Shown one piece after another: positions 16,358-25,443 of a stretch of DNA of 64,000 bases; position 1 is the first letter of the stretch; each line of letters begins with the position of its first letter. Where the stretch lies: the NCBI RefSeq assembly GCF_001513675.1, contig NZ_CP013859.1, positions 745,081 through 809,080 of the forward strand, written 5' to 3'. A program made the position numbers and the translations under genes. The notes under the pieces were generated by a model. It had not been told where the DNA came from. It searched no databases and was given only the letters and a program-made list of their open reading frames with translations. The stretch comes from Microbacterium sp. XT11 (GTDB taxonomy: Bacteria; Actinomycetota; Actinomycetes; Actinomycetales; Microbacteriaceae).

Positions 16358-17014
16358 GTGGATGCACCAGACCCGCTGCCCGACCACCCGGCACCCGACA
16401 ACCCGCAGGGCAAACTCGTGCTGCTCCGGCATGGCGAGACGGAGTGGTCGAAGAGCGGACGCCACACCGGGCTCACCGACATCCCCCTCACGCCGCGCGG
16501 CGAGGAGCTCGCCCGTGCCGCAGGTGAGCTCGTGCGCGACTACGACTTCGGGCTCATCCTCTCGTCACCTCTGCAGCGTGCGCGGCGCACGGCCGAGCTC
16601 GCCGGCCTGGATGCCGAGATCGACCCGCTGCTCGTCGAATGGGACTACGGCGGGTACGAGGGGCGCACGACCGCCGACATCCGCGCCGAGCTCGGGTACA
16701 ACTGGACGGCCTTCGCGCACGGCGTCATCCGGGGGAAGACCCCGGGAGAGACGGTGGAGGAGGTCGCGGCCCGTGCCTCGCGCGTGCTCACCCGCGTGCT
16801 CCCGGCGATGGCCAAGGGCGACGTCGCGCTGATCGCCCACGGGCACTACCTCCGCATCCTCACGGCGGTGTTCCTGCGGGAGGCGCCACGGTTCGCCGCG
16901 CGCATCACCCTCGACGCCGGCTCCGTCTCGGTGCTCGGCTATTACCGGGAGCAGCCCGCCATCCTCGCCTGGAACCACGGGCCGCAGCTGCCCCTGCAAC
17001 CGTCGGAGTCATGA
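16358..17014 (+). CDS. Histidine phosphatase (phosphoglycerate-mutase-like)
   Basis: 218 residues from GTG 16358. The catalytic motif is LLRHGETEW with phospho-accepting H25; SSPLQRARRTAELAG, the acidic region LLVEWDYGGYEGR and the second His in LIAHGHYLR complete the active site. The length and the EWDYGGYEG segment match acid-phosphatase-like members rather than glycolytic phosphoglycerate mutase. The substrate is unknown. The 139 bases after it, up to the convergent regulator gene, show no gene and no clear hairpin. Confidence 0.9.
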   Translation: MDAPDPLPDHPAPDNPQGKLVLLRHGETEWSKSGRHTGLTDIPLTPRGEELARAAGELVRDYDFGLILSSPLQRARRTAELAGLDAEIDPLLVEWDYGGYEGRTTADIRAELGYNWTAFAHGVIRGKTPGETVEEVAARASRVLTRVLPAMAKGDVALIAHGHYLRILTAVFLREAPRFAARITLDAGSVSVLGYYREQPAILAWNHGPQLPLQPSES

Positions 17015-17153
17015 CCGGGCCGGTGCGGCATCCGACTGGGGCACCAGGTCTTCGTGACCCGCTGCGGTGAACGGCGCTCAGCACGGCGGCTCTCGCTTCC
17101 TTCGGCCTGATGCTGCGCGGCCGGCAGTGAGCGCGACCAGGGCGACAGGCAGG

Positions 17154-19049
17154 TCATCGCGGCTGCAACGAACGCCGCAGTCCCTCCAGGCGCACAGCCG
17201 CCTGCAGCCGGAACCGGTACTCGGCGTCATCCGGATCTGCGTCGAGGAGCGTCCAGATGCGATCCAGACGCTGTTGCACCGTGTTGACGTGCACGCGCAA
17301 CGCCGCAGACGTCGCCTGCTTGCTCTCTCCGGCGTCGAAGTACGCGCACAGGGTGTCGACGAGCGCCGTCCCGCGGCGCGCGTCCCAGTCGCGCACGGGC
17401 CCGAGCAGTGCGTCGACGAAGCGCACGACGGCGTCCGGCTCCGCCGAGGTCAGCACGTGGTACGGCGCGAAGTCGTCGGAGCGCACCGAGGCACCCGTGA
17501 TGCCGAGCGGCCGAAGGAAGTGCAGATCGCGGGAGATGCGGTCGACGGACGCCCGCAACCCGGGAAGATCCGCGACGGCAGGCCCGACCACCGCCGTCGC
17601 CTCGGTGCCGGGCGACTCCGCGAGCAGCCGCCGCACGCGCTCGGTGGCGTCCGCCGCATCGGCGTGCACCCATCCGATGACGAGCCGGCCATCACGCAGC
17701 GCGACGAGCCCGTCGTCGCCGACGGCCTCCGCGGCGAGAACCAGTGCGCCCTTGCGCCCGCCCGCATCGACCACGGCCGCTGCGCGCAGCGGACGGTCGA
17801 TCTCCGCCGACAACGACGCCGCTTCCGCGGTGCCATCGAGCACCGAGCCCAGCAGCCGCGATCGTCGCTCGGCGCGGATGGCCGACACCGCGTCGCGCTT
17901 GAACTCGACGAGCGCCGCCACGTGCGCCGCGCGCTCCAGCGTCGGTCGCGCGATGTCGTCGGTCGGTGCACGCTGCGGGTCCTCCTCGGCGACCATGGCC
18001 CCGAGAACGCGGTCGACGCCGAGGATCGCGACGATGATCCAGCTCCGGCCGTCGTGGCGCACGATGGCGGCGTGCCCGCTGGCGCGGCTCTCCCTGATCG
18101 CGTCGGCGAGCGCACGACGGCGCGGAAGTCCGGCCGGCGCGGCCCTGGCATCGAGCGGCCGCCCCGACTCGTCGACCGCGTGCACGCGCCGCCCCAGCCG
18201 ATCCGACACGGTGGCGACGAGGTCGATGAGGCTCGCCCCCGACACGACCGCAGTGGTGAGCTCCTCATGGATCGCGCTGACGAGGTGGGTGGCCGTCAGG
18301 TGCCGTTCGAGCTCGCGGTAGGCGGTCTCGGCGTGCGCCCTGGCGGCGGCGCTCTCCGCCAGGACCCTGGCGCTGTGCAGCACGGCCGCGGCGTGATCGG
18401 CGAACGCCGACAGGAGCAGCACCTGGTCGGGAGTGAAGTCGTGCGCGAACCGGTTGCACGCGAACAAGGCGCCGAGCACCTCGTCGCCGACGGCCAGCGG
18501 TACGCCGAGGAACGACACGAGACCCTCGCGCTCGACCGCGAGATCGATGGCGGGATCGTGCGGAGCATCCGCCATGCTCGCGTACTGGCGCACCCAGGCC
18601 GGTTCGCGAGTGGTGGCGACCAGACTCGCCAGGCCGAATCCCGCAGGCACCAAGAGGTCGCGGAACTCGGGCGTGACGGTGCCGGCCGAGTACCGCACGC
18701 GGAGATCACCGCGCTCGTTGTCGACCTCGGACAGATAGGTGACGTCGGTGCCCATGAGCTCGTGCGCGCGCTCCACCAGGCGTCGCAGCACATCGGTGAC
18801 GTCCTGCAGCCGTACGAGCTCTCGTGCCGTGGAGAAGAGCGCTTCGAGTTCCGCCGTCCGCCGTCGCAGCCTCGCCGTCAGCTGCTGAGAGTCCCGCACC
18901 GACGCGACGAGCTCGTCGACCTCCTCGGGGTCGACGCCGGCCTGTCCCAGCAGTCGGGTGAGCGCGTCCACCCGCTCCCCCGGCTCCGCCTGAGTGGCCG
19001 CGACGACCTCACGGACGAGGCGTAACGGCGTCGCACGATCGTCACCCAC
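17154..19049 (-). CDS. GAF-domain PucR/CdaR-type transcriptional regulator
   Basis: 631 residues. A helical segment (about 45-75) precedes a GAF domain (about 75-230; LFSTARELVRLQDVTDVLRR, YLSEVDNE, FLGVPLAVGDEVLGALFACNR). A middle domain leads to the C-terminal PucR helix-turn-helix around AALRVHVNTVQQRLDRIW. GTG 19049 follows GAGGAGG. It is the last gene after MFS, CoA-transferase and enoyl-CoA hydratase genes on the same strand and probably controls them by sensing a pathway metabolite. It has a paralogue of the same architecture at 46310. Confidence 0.9.
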   Translation of the reverse strand: MGDDRATPLRLVREVVAATQAEPGERVDALTRLLGQAGVDPEEVDELVASVRDSQQLTARLRRRTAELEALFSTARELVRLQDVTDVLRRLVERAHELMGTDVTYLSEVDNERGDLRVRYSAGTVTPEFRDLLVPAGFGLASLVATTREPAWVRQYASMADAPHDPAIDLAVEREGLVSFLGVPLAVGDEVLGALFACNRFAHDFTPDQVLLLSAFADHAAAVLHSARVLAESAAARAHAETAYRELERHLTATHLVSAIHEELTTAVVSGASLIDLVATVSDRLGRRVHAVDESGRPLDARAAPAGLPRRRALADAIRESRASGHAAIVRHDGRSWIIVAILGVDRVLGAMVAEEDPQRAPTDDIARPTLERAAHVAALVEFKRDAVSAIRAERRSRLLGSVLDGTAEAASLSAEIDRPLRAAAVVDAGGRKGALVLAAEAVGDDGLVALRDGRLVIGWVHADAADATERVRRLLAESPGTEATAVVGPAVADLPGLRASVDRISRDLHFLRPLGITGASVRSDDFAPYHVLTSAEPDAVVRFVDALLGPVRDWDARRGTALVDTLCAYFDAGESKQATSAALRVHVNTVQQRLDRIWTLLDADPDDAEYRFRLQAAVRLEGLRRSLQPR

Positions 19050-19110
19050 CGCGCCTCCTCGTCGCCTCCGTCACCGCACTCCCTGCAGTCTATGAGCAGG
19101 TGGGCGGCGA

Positions 19111-19908
19111 CTACCCGCGCACGCCCCCGGCCGATGACGTCCGCGACGGGAACACCGGCGTGCGACGCTGCGCGAACGCGGCGAGGCCTTCCCGCGCGTC
19201 GTCGCTCGCGAACGCGCGCTGACCGAGCACCGCCTCGCGACGGAACGCCTCCTCGTACGGCAGGTCGGCCAGCGCCCGCACGGCGCTCTTCACGGTGGCG
19301 AGGGCCGTCGCGCTCTTGGCCAGCAGCCCCTCGGCGACCGCGATCGACTCCGGCACGAGCCGCTCGGCCGGCACGACGCGGTTGACGAGCCCGTAGCGCA
19401 GCGCGGTCTCGGCATCGATGCGCGTTCCGCACAGCATGAGCTCCATGGCGAAGGCATAGGGGATCTGCCGGATCAGCCGCACGAGCGTGCCGCCGGCGGG
19501 CACCACACCCACCCCGGTCTCGGGCAGCGCGAACTGCGCCTCGGTCGACGCGAGCCGCACATCCGTGGAGAGCATGATCTCGAAGCCGCCGCCCAGGCAC
19601 AGCCCGTTGACGGCCGCGATGACCGGCTTGTCGAGCACGGAGTGCTTCTGGTGCGCGGCATCCCATTCACTGATGTCGAAGCGCTCCTCGGTGAGGGCGG
19701 GGATCGACTCGCCGAGGTCGGCGCCGACGCAGAACGCCCGGTCGCCCGCGCCCGTGAGCACCGCCACCCCGATGCGCGGATCGTCACGCACCTCGGCGAA
19801 CGCCGCGCCGAGGTCGTCGTACATGGCCAGAGTGAGCGCGTTGAGCTTGTCGGGCCGATCGATCGTGATGAGGCCGATGCCGCCGGAGCGATCCAGGCGC
19901 ACGCCCAT
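19111..19908 (-). CDS. Enoyl-CoA hydratase/isomerase (crotonase) family
   Basis: 265 residues. The CoA-binding and oxyanion segments are AFCVGADLGE and NGLCLGGGFEIMLSTDVRLAS; both catalytic glutamates are present, in GGGFE and in LPETGVGVVPAGG, so it should hydrate an enoyl-CoA. Its ATG overlaps the stop of the CoA-transferase gene by one base (TGATG), strong evidence that the CoA-transferase makes its substrate. In fungi a crotonase of this type (SidH) interconverts mevalonyl-CoA and anhydromevalonyl-CoA; that is one of several possible roles. Confidence 0.92.
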   Translation of the reverse strand: MGVRLDRSGGIGLITIDRPDKLNALTLAMYDDLGAAFAEVRDDPRIGVAVLTGAGDRAFCVGADLGESIPALTEERFDISEWDAAHQKHSVLDKPVIAAVNGLCLGGGFEIMLSTDVRLASTEAQFALPETGVGVVPAGGTLVRLIRQIPYAFAMELMLCGTRIDAETALRYGLVNRVVPAERLVPESIAVAEGLLAKSATALATVKSAVRALADLPYEEAFRREAVLGQRAFASDDAREGLAAFAQRRTPVFPSRTSSAGGVRG

Positions 19909-21179
19909 CAGACCGCACCGCCTGCCCGCAGCGCCTCGACCTCGGCGGCCGAGTATCCCAGAAGGTCCTCCAGCACCGCCGCGGTGTGCTGACCCGCACC
20001 GGGCGCCAAGCCCGCCGTGTGCGGGGGCGTGCGCTCGAGCTTCACCGGCGACCCGAACGTGCGCAGCGTCCCGTGCCCCGGGTATTCGCGCTCGACGATC
20101 ATGCCGCGCGCGGCGATCTGCGGGTCGTCGACGACCTCGCCGATGTCCTTCACGGCGCTGAGCGGCACGAGGTCGCCGGCCAGCTGCTCCAGTTCGGCCT
20201 TCGTGCGGTGTGCGAACCATCGGACGATCATCGGATGCACCTTCTCGCGGTAGACCTCGGCGTCGAAGCGTCCGGCCATCGTGTGCAGCTCGGGGTGGTC
20301 GTCCCAGTCGGCGCTCGTGCCGAAGGTGTCGCACGACAGCCGCCAGAACTTGTCGGTGTAACCGCCGAAGAACACGAACCCGTCGGCGCACGGGAAGAGC
20401 GAATAGGGGCGCACGAACGGATGCTCGTTGCCGAGCGGTCGCGCGATCTCGCCGTCGACGGTGTATGACACCACGGCGTTCTCGGTGAGGGTGAGCACGG
20501 AGTCCTGCTGGGAGATGTCGACGAGCTGCCCCTCGCCCGTCTGCTCGGCATGCCGCAGCGCCGCCAGGACTCCGATCACGCCGTACAGGCTGGCCGCGAG
20601 GTCGCCGATGATCGTGCCGACGCGCGTCGGCGGGCGGTCCGGTTCTCCGTTCATCGACCACAGCCCGCCCGTGGCCTGCGCGCTGTTGTCGTAGGCGGGG
20701 CGCAGGCGGTACGGACCCGTCTGCCCGAACCCGCTGAGCGCGGCGTACACCAGGCGGGGGTTGATCCGGCGCAGCCGCTCGTAACCGTGGCCGAGGCGCT
20801 CCATCGTGCCCGGCCGGAAGTTCTCGACCAGCACGTCCGCGCGCTGCACCAGTCGGTCGAGCACCTCGGCTGCCTCCGGGCTCTTGAGGTTCAGGGTGAT
20901 GCCGAGCTTGTTGCGGTTGAACTGCGCGAAGAACCCGCTCAGCGGCTCGGCATCCTCGTCTCCGCCGCGCAGAAGCGGAGGGAATGTGCGGGTGTAGTCG
21001 GGATCGTCGGGGTTCTCGACCTTGATCACGGTCGCACCGAGGTCGGCCAGGATCATCGAGCAGTAGGGGCCGGCCACCACCCGGGTGATGTCGAGCACGA
21101 CGACACCGGCGAGCGACCCCGGCGCGGCGTCGGATCCCCCGAGCCGCCCGAGCAGGGCGCGCGTGAGGTCGTCGATCAT
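19908..21179 (-). CDS. CaiB/BaiF (class III) CoA-transferase
   Basis: 423 residues. Class III features are LAGVVVLDITRVVAGPYCSMILADLGATVIKVE, NLKSPE, VENFRPGTMERLG, and the catalytic Asp in IIGDLAASLYG. It moves CoA from a donor such as succinyl-CoA to a carboxylic acid. It closely resembles the protein at 41745-42974, sharing segments such as SMNG and ALRHAE, so the two are paralogues. The start overlaps the MFS stop (ATGA), so transporter, CoA-transferase and hydratase are one unit. Confidence 0.94.
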   Translation of the reverse strand: MIDDLTRALLGRLGGSDAAPGSLAGVVVLDITRVVAGPYCSMILADLGATVIKVENPDDPDYTRTFPPLLRGGDEDAEPLSGFFAQFNRNKLGITLNLKSPEAAEVLDRLVQRADVLVENFRPGTMERLGHGYERLRRINPRLVYAALSGFGQTGPYRLRPAYDNSAQATGGLWSMNGEPDRPPTRVGTIIGDLAASLYGVIGVLAALRHAEQTGEGQLVDISQQDSVLTLTENAVVSYTVDGEIARPLGNEHPFVRPYSLFPCADGFVFFGGYTDKFWRLSCDTFGTSADWDDHPELHTMAGRFDAEVYREKVHPMIVRWFAHRTKAELEQLAGDLVPLSAVKDIGEVVDDPQIAARGMIVEREYPGHGTLRTFGSPVKLERTPPHTAGLAPGAGQHTAAVLEDLLGYSAAEVEALRAGGAV

Positions 21180-22534
21180 CGCCGCCCGCCCTCCGCCGTC
21201 GAGCCGTCGGCGGCCGATCCGCGGCGGCCGATGCGGGTGAGCAGCGCCGCCGAGGCGAGCGTGACGAGGCCGGCCGCGACGATGTAGAGCGAGATCGCCC
21301 ATGACCCGCCGGTGAGGGACAGCAGCTCGAGATAGATCATCGGCACGAAGGCCGAGCCGATAATGGTTCCGATGCCGAGCGCCAGAGACATTCCGGTGTA
21401 GCGGATGCGCACGTCGAAGGCCTGCGCGTAGAGCACGCCCAGCGTGCCGTAGGTGGCGCAGAAGGCCACGGTCATGGCGATGTACGCGGCGTACGCCGCA
21501 GCGAGGCCACCCGTGTCGATGAGCCAGAACGCGGGGAACGCGAGCAGGATCGACACGATCGTGCCGGCGGCGAACACCCGGCCGACGCCGTAGCGGTCGG
21601 CGAGCCACCCGGCCAGGGGCAGTCCGCCCAGCGCGAGCACGGAGCACACCGTGGCGATCGTCAGCATCTCGGACTGCGCATGGCCGACGAACTCCGTGCC
21701 GTAGGTGAGGCTGAACGTGAACAGCATGTAGAAGACGGCTCCGATCACGGCGAAGCTGAGGGCGGCGAGGATCACCTGGGCGGGGTGGCTGCGCAGCGTC
21801 TCCCACAGCGGCACGCGAGCCGTCGCCCCCGCACGGCGCATGCTCTCGAACTCGGGGGTCTCGGTGATGCGCAACCGGATGAACAGGCCGACGAGCACGA
21901 GCACGGCGCTGACGAGGAACGGCACGCGCCAGCCCCACACGGCGAACGCGTCTCCGGGCAGGGCCACCAGGGGAAGGAACACGAGCGTCGAGAGCGTCAG
22001 CCCGAGCGCCAGGCCCACCTGAGGGAAGCTGCCGAGGAACGCGCGGCGCCGCGGCTCGGCGTGCTCGACGACGAGCAGGACCGCACCGCCCCACTCGCCG
22101 CCGAGGGCGAAGCCCTGCACGAGGCGCAGCGCCATCAGCAGGATGGGAGCCGCTACACCGATGACGGCGTACGTCGGCAGGAGACCGATGAGGAAGGTGG
22201 CGAGTCCCATGAGCACGAGCGAGACGACGAGCATCCGCTTGCGTCCGATCCGGTCGCCGAAGTGCCCGAACACGATCGATCCGAGCGGACGGCCGAAGTA
22301 GCCGACGGCGATACCCCCGAACGCGAGGATCGTGCCGACCAGAGGGTCGTAATCGGGGAAGAACAGTCCGTTGAGGATCAGGGCCGCGGCGGTCGAGTAG
22401 GCGAAGAAGTCGAACCACTCGACCGTGGTGCCGACGACGCTGGACGCGACGATGGTGCGGATCTGCGATCGCGGGGTGCTCCCCGGGGCGGACGGTGCGG
22501 CGGAGCCGTGCGTCGCGGTGGATGCCGAGGTCAT
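21176..22534 (-). CDS. MFS transporter, metabolite:H+ symporter (MHS) family
   Basis: 452 residues, twelve predicted membrane helices. The MHS opening SSVVGTTVEWFDFFAYSTAAAL, loop 2-3 motif GHFGDRIGRKRML and helix 4 RLVQGFALGGEWGGAVLL are clear; a second family motif, GWLADRYGVGR, lies after helix 8. MHS members import organic acids and related solutes (citrate, ketoglutarate, shikimate, betaine). It is the first gene of the operon with CoA-transferase and hydratase, suggesting it imports the acid they activate. Confidence 0.93.
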   Translation of the reverse strand: MTSASTATHGSAAPSAPGSTPRSQIRTIVASSVVGTTVEWFDFFAYSTAAALILNGLFFPDYDPLVGTILAFGGIAVGYFGRPLGSIVFGHFGDRIGRKRMLVVSLVLMGLATFLIGLLPTYAVIGVAAPILLMALRLVQGFALGGEWGGAVLLVVEHAEPRRRAFLGSFPQVGLALGLTLSTLVFLPLVALPGDAFAVWGWRVPFLVSAVLVLVGLFIRLRITETPEFESMRRAGATARVPLWETLRSHPAQVILAALSFAVIGAVFYMLFTFSLTYGTEFVGHAQSEMLTIATVCSVLALGGLPLAGWLADRYGVGRVFAAGTIVSILLAFPAFWLIDTGGLAAAYAAYIAMTVAFCATYGTLGVLYAQAFDVRIRYTGMSLALGIGTIIGSAFVPMIYLELLSLTGGSWAISLYIVAAGLVTLASAALLTRIGRRGSAADGSTAEGGRR

Positions 22535-22652
22535 GAGTGCGTATCCCTTCCACCGGCCTCACCGTTGATGCCGGCCTGTCCAGGCTGACAGCGCGCCCAC
22601 GCCCTGTTCCATGTCTGTGACGGCCATATCCGGCGGTGCCGCATGGCTGCCA

Positions 22653-22664
22653 CCGACATGTCGG
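22653..22664. promoter_or_regulatory. Perfect 12-base palindrome in the divergent MFS intergenic region
   Basis: CCGACATGTCGG is a perfect palindrome, 119 bases upstream of the minus-strand MFS gene and 166 bases upstream of the plus-strand one. A CACGTG palindrome lies a few bases away. It is an operator candidate, possibly for the GAF/PucR regulator. The 295-base intergenic region otherwise holds no gene. Confidence 0.4.
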
Positions 22665-22771
22665 GTTGCACGTGACGACACCGCACGGCTCCGCACGGCC
22701 CTGTGGGCTGCGCCCATCCCCGCCGCGCAACGGTGTGCCCCTCGCACATGAGGCCGCGCGGCGGCCGTTCC

Positions 22772-22777
22772 TAGCCT
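22772..22777 (+). promoter_or_regulatory. -10 box candidate for the second MFS gene
   Basis: TAGCCT at 22772-22777 would start transcription about 45 bases before the ATG at 22830. The -35 region is weak. Confidence 0.3.
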
Positions 22778-22829
22778 GGATGGTGCCGGCCATGAGCGCC
22801 GGCATGCCCCGCCGACACGAAGGAGTGCC

Positions 22830-24191
22830 ATGGACATCGACATCGCCGACGACATCGATCGACCCGGACTGGACCCGCGCGCGCAGCGCCGTCGGGCGGT
22901 GATCGGAAGCTCGGTCGGGACGGTCATCGAGTGGTACGACTTCACCCTCTACGGCCTGGCATCGGCCCTCGTCTTCGCGCCGCTCTTCTTCCCCGGCGGC
23001 GGCGAGTTCGCGGGCCTCCTCGGCGCCTTCGCCACCTTCGCCGTCGGCTTCGGCGCACGCCCGATCGGCGGGCTCGTGTTCGCGCACTTCGGCGACCGCA
23101 TCGGCCGCAAGGGCACGCTGCTCGCGACGCTGCTGATGATGGGCACCGCCACGACGCTCATCGGCGTTCTGCCCACGGCCGACGCGATCGGCGTGTGGGC
23201 GCCGATCCTGCTCATCCTGATGCGTCTCGTGCAGGGCGCGGGAGCCGGCGCGGAGTTCGCCGGCGCCATGACCATGGCGAGCGAGTCGTCCGAGACACGC
23301 AACCGCGCCTTCGTCGCAGGCTTCCCCGGGGCGTCGGTGTACCTCGGCATGGCGCTCGCGACAGCCACGTTCGCCCTCATCAGCCTCTTGCCGGTCGAGC
23401 ATTTCCAGGCCTGGGGCTGGCGCATCCCGTTCATCGCGAGCATCGTCATCGTGGCGTTCGCCCTGTACTTCCGCCTGCGGGTCAAGGAGACCGCCGCGTT
23501 CGAGGCGGCGGAGCGCGAGGGCGAGGTCGCGCGGGCTCCGCTCGCGCTCGCCGTGCGGTCGCACTGGCGCACGCTGCTCGCCGGCATGGCGCTCTTCGTC
23601 TTCGCCCTGCCCTGGGTGTACATCGTGCAGACGTTCTCGATCTCGTACACCACGGGCACGCTGAGCGTGAACCCGACGCACGCCCTCGTCGGCCTCATCG
23701 TCGCCGAGCTGCTGACCATCCCCGCCACGCTCGGCTTCGGCAGGCTCGCCGACCGCGTCGGCCGCAAGCCCGTGCTGCTGGGCGCCGCGATCTTCGCGAT
23801 CGTCTTCGCCTTCCCGCTGTTCCTGCTCTTCCAGACCGAGAACTCGTTCCTCGTCGCCGTCGGGCTGATCCTCGGGCTGGCCGTCGTGCAGGGTGCCACG
23901 ATCGGCGTCAGCGCGGCCATGCTGGCCGAACTCTTCCCCACGCGGATGCGGTGGAGCGGCATCGCGATCTCCCGCGAGATCCCCGCGGCGCTCGTCGGCG
24001 GCACGGCGCCGCTCGTCGCGACCGCCCTCGTCGGACTCGCAGGCGGGGCGCCCTGGCTCGTCGCGACCTATCTCGTGGGTCTCAGCGTGATCGGACTCAT
24101 CGGCATCGCCGCGCTGCCCGAGACCCTGCGGCCGGCGACGGGCGAGTCCCCGCTCACGGCAGCGTCCGTCGCACCCGCCTCGGCGGACTGA
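22830..24191 (+). CDS. MFS transporter, MHS family (second copy)
   Basis: 453 residues with twelve predicted helices. MHS motifs are IGSSVGTVIEWYDFTLYGLASALVF, AHFGDRIGRKGTLLAT and RLVQGAGAGAEFAGAMTMASE, with the second-half motif GRLADRVGRKPVLL. It is divergent from the first MHS gene but of clearly different sequence. It ends before a strong hairpin and has no partner gene on its strand. The substrate, probably an organic acid, cannot be named. Confidence 0.93.
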   Translation: MDIDIADDIDRPGLDPRAQRRRAVIGSSVGTVIEWYDFTLYGLASALVFAPLFFPGGGEFAGLLGAFATFAVGFGARPIGGLVFAHFGDRIGRKGTLLATLLMMGTATTLIGVLPTADAIGVWAPILLILMRLVQGAGAGAEFAGAMTMASESSETRNRAFVAGFPGASVYLGMALATATFALISLLPVEHFQAWGWRIPFIASIVIVAFALYFRLRVKETAAFEAAEREGEVARAPLALAVRSHWRTLLAGMALFVFALPWVYIVQTFSISYTTGTLSVNPTHALVGLIVAELLTIPATLGFGRLADRVGRKPVLLGAAIFAIVFAFPLFLLFQTENSFLVAVGLILGLAVVQGATIGVSAAMLAELFPTRMRWSGIAISREIPAALVGGTAPLVATALVGLAGGAPWLVATYLVGLSVIGLIGIAALPETLRPATGESPLTAASVAPASAD

Positions 24192-24200
24192 TCCTCACCC

Positions 24201-24241
24201 GGGCGGCGGAGGTCCCTGACGTCCGACGATCTCCGCCGCCC
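24201..24241. terminator. Bidirectional hairpin between MFS and M20 genes
   Basis: GGGCGGCGGAG (24201-24211) pairs perfectly with CTCCGCCGCCC (24231-24241), 11 base pairs with a 19-base loop, between convergent genes. Confidence 0.65.
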
Positions 24242-24258
24242 TCAGGAGCCCGTCTCGG

Positions 24259-25443
24259 TCAGCCGCGCGCGAGGCGCCGCCAGGCGAGCTCCGCGAGAAC
24301 CGAGGCCTGCAGCGGCAGCACCGAGTCGTCGAACACGGCGTGCTCGGAGTGCAGCGGCATCGGCCCGCTCTCGGGCGCGGCTCCGACGAACACCAGCGTG
24401 CCCGGCACCTCCTGCAGCACGTACGAGAAGTCCTCCGACGCCATCGACGGCGCCTCGAGCCTCGTGACCCGCTCGGGCCCGACGAGCTCGTCGAGCACGG
24501 CCAGCACCTCGCGCGTCTCGGCCGGATCGTTGTAGGTGACCGGGTATGACGGGATGAACTCGGCGTCGAGGCGGCATCCGTTGGCCTCGGCGATGCCGGC
24601 GAGCAGCGGCGGCAGCTGCTCGCGCACCGTGTCGAGCGTCGCCATCGACAGCGTGCGGATGTTGGCCTCCATGCGCACGGTCGCCGACAGCACGTTGCCG
24701 GCCTCGGAGTCGCCGCGGATGCGTGTGATCGAGATCACGGCCTGGTCGGTGGCGGGCAGTCGGCGCGCGGCGAACGCCTGCACGGCGAGGATCAGCTGCG
24801 CGGCCACGGGCACGGGGTCGATCGCATGCTGCGGGAACGCCGCGTGGCCTCCCGTGCCGTGCACAGTGAGGCGCAGCGCGCTCGCACTCGCCATCATGGC
24901 CCCCTCGCGGGTCACCAGCTGCCCGCGCGGCGTGGCGCTGTCGACGTGGATGGCGTAGGCCGCGACGGGTCGCTCACCCGCGGCCTCGAGCACGCCCTCC
25001 TCGATCATGATGCGGCCGCCTGCCTGCCCCTCCTCGCCGGGCTGGAACATGAAGACCACGGTGCCGGGCAGCTCGTCACGGCGCGCGGCGAGCAACCGCA
25101 CCGCCCCGAGCACACCGGCCATGTGCAGGTCGTGACCGCACGCATGCATCGCCCGCGACGTCGACGCGAACGGCAGCCCCGTCGCCTCGGCGATGGGCAG
25201 GCCGTCCATGTCGCCGCGCACGAGCACCACGGGGCCGGGCCGAGCGCCGCGGAGCACGGCGGTGACCGACGAGAGCGAGTCGCCCGTCGAGATCTCCAGC
25301 GGAAGCCCCTCCAGCTCGCGGAGCACGATCCTCTGGGTCTCCGGCAGGTCGAGCCCGGTCTCCACCGCCCGGTGCAGCTCCCTGCGCACCGCGACGAGAT
25401 CGTCGCGCAGCGCCTCCGCCGCCTCGCCGAACATCGCCGTCAT
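24259..25443 (-). CDS. M20-family amidohydrolase (M20D, hippuricase/N-acyl-amino-acid type)
   Basis: 394 residues. The metal-centre motifs are HACGHDLHMAG (C102, H104), PGEEGQAGG (E137/E138) and IHVDS, with the lid-domain segment GTGGHAAFPQHAIDPV. M20D enzymes hydrolyse N-acyl amino acids, hippurate, indole-acetyl-amino acids and similar amides. It is last in an operon with an oligopeptide-type ABC importer, so it probably cleaves the imported amide in the cytoplasm. ATG 25443 overlaps the stop of the ATPase gene. Confidence 0.94.
   Translation of the reverse strand: MTAMFGEAAEALRDDLVAVRRELHRAVETGLDLPETQRIVLRELEGLPLEISTGDSLSSVTAVLRGARPGPVVLVRGDMDGLPIAEATGLPFASTSRAMHACGHDLHMAGVLGAVRLLAARRDELPGTVVFMFQPGEEGQAGGRIMIEEGVLEAAGERPVAAYAIHVDSATPRGQLVTREGAMMASASALRLTVHGTGGHAAFPQHAIDPVPVAAQLILAVQAFAARRLPATDQAVISITRIRGDSEAGNVLSATVRMEANIRTLSMATLDTVREQLPPLLAGIAEANGCRLDAEFIPSYPVTYNDPAETREVLAVLDELVGPERVTRLEAPSMASEDFSYVLQEVPGTLVFVGAAPESGPMPLHSEHAVFDDSVLPLQASVLAELAWRRLARG

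Noticed and set aside
19908-23681. An open minus-strand frame of 1257 codons
   Set aside because: Only the first 1272 bases (19908-21179) encode a recognisable protein; the rest is antisense to or out of frame with two MFS genes and is Arg/Ala/Pro/His-rich, as GC-rich shadow frames are.
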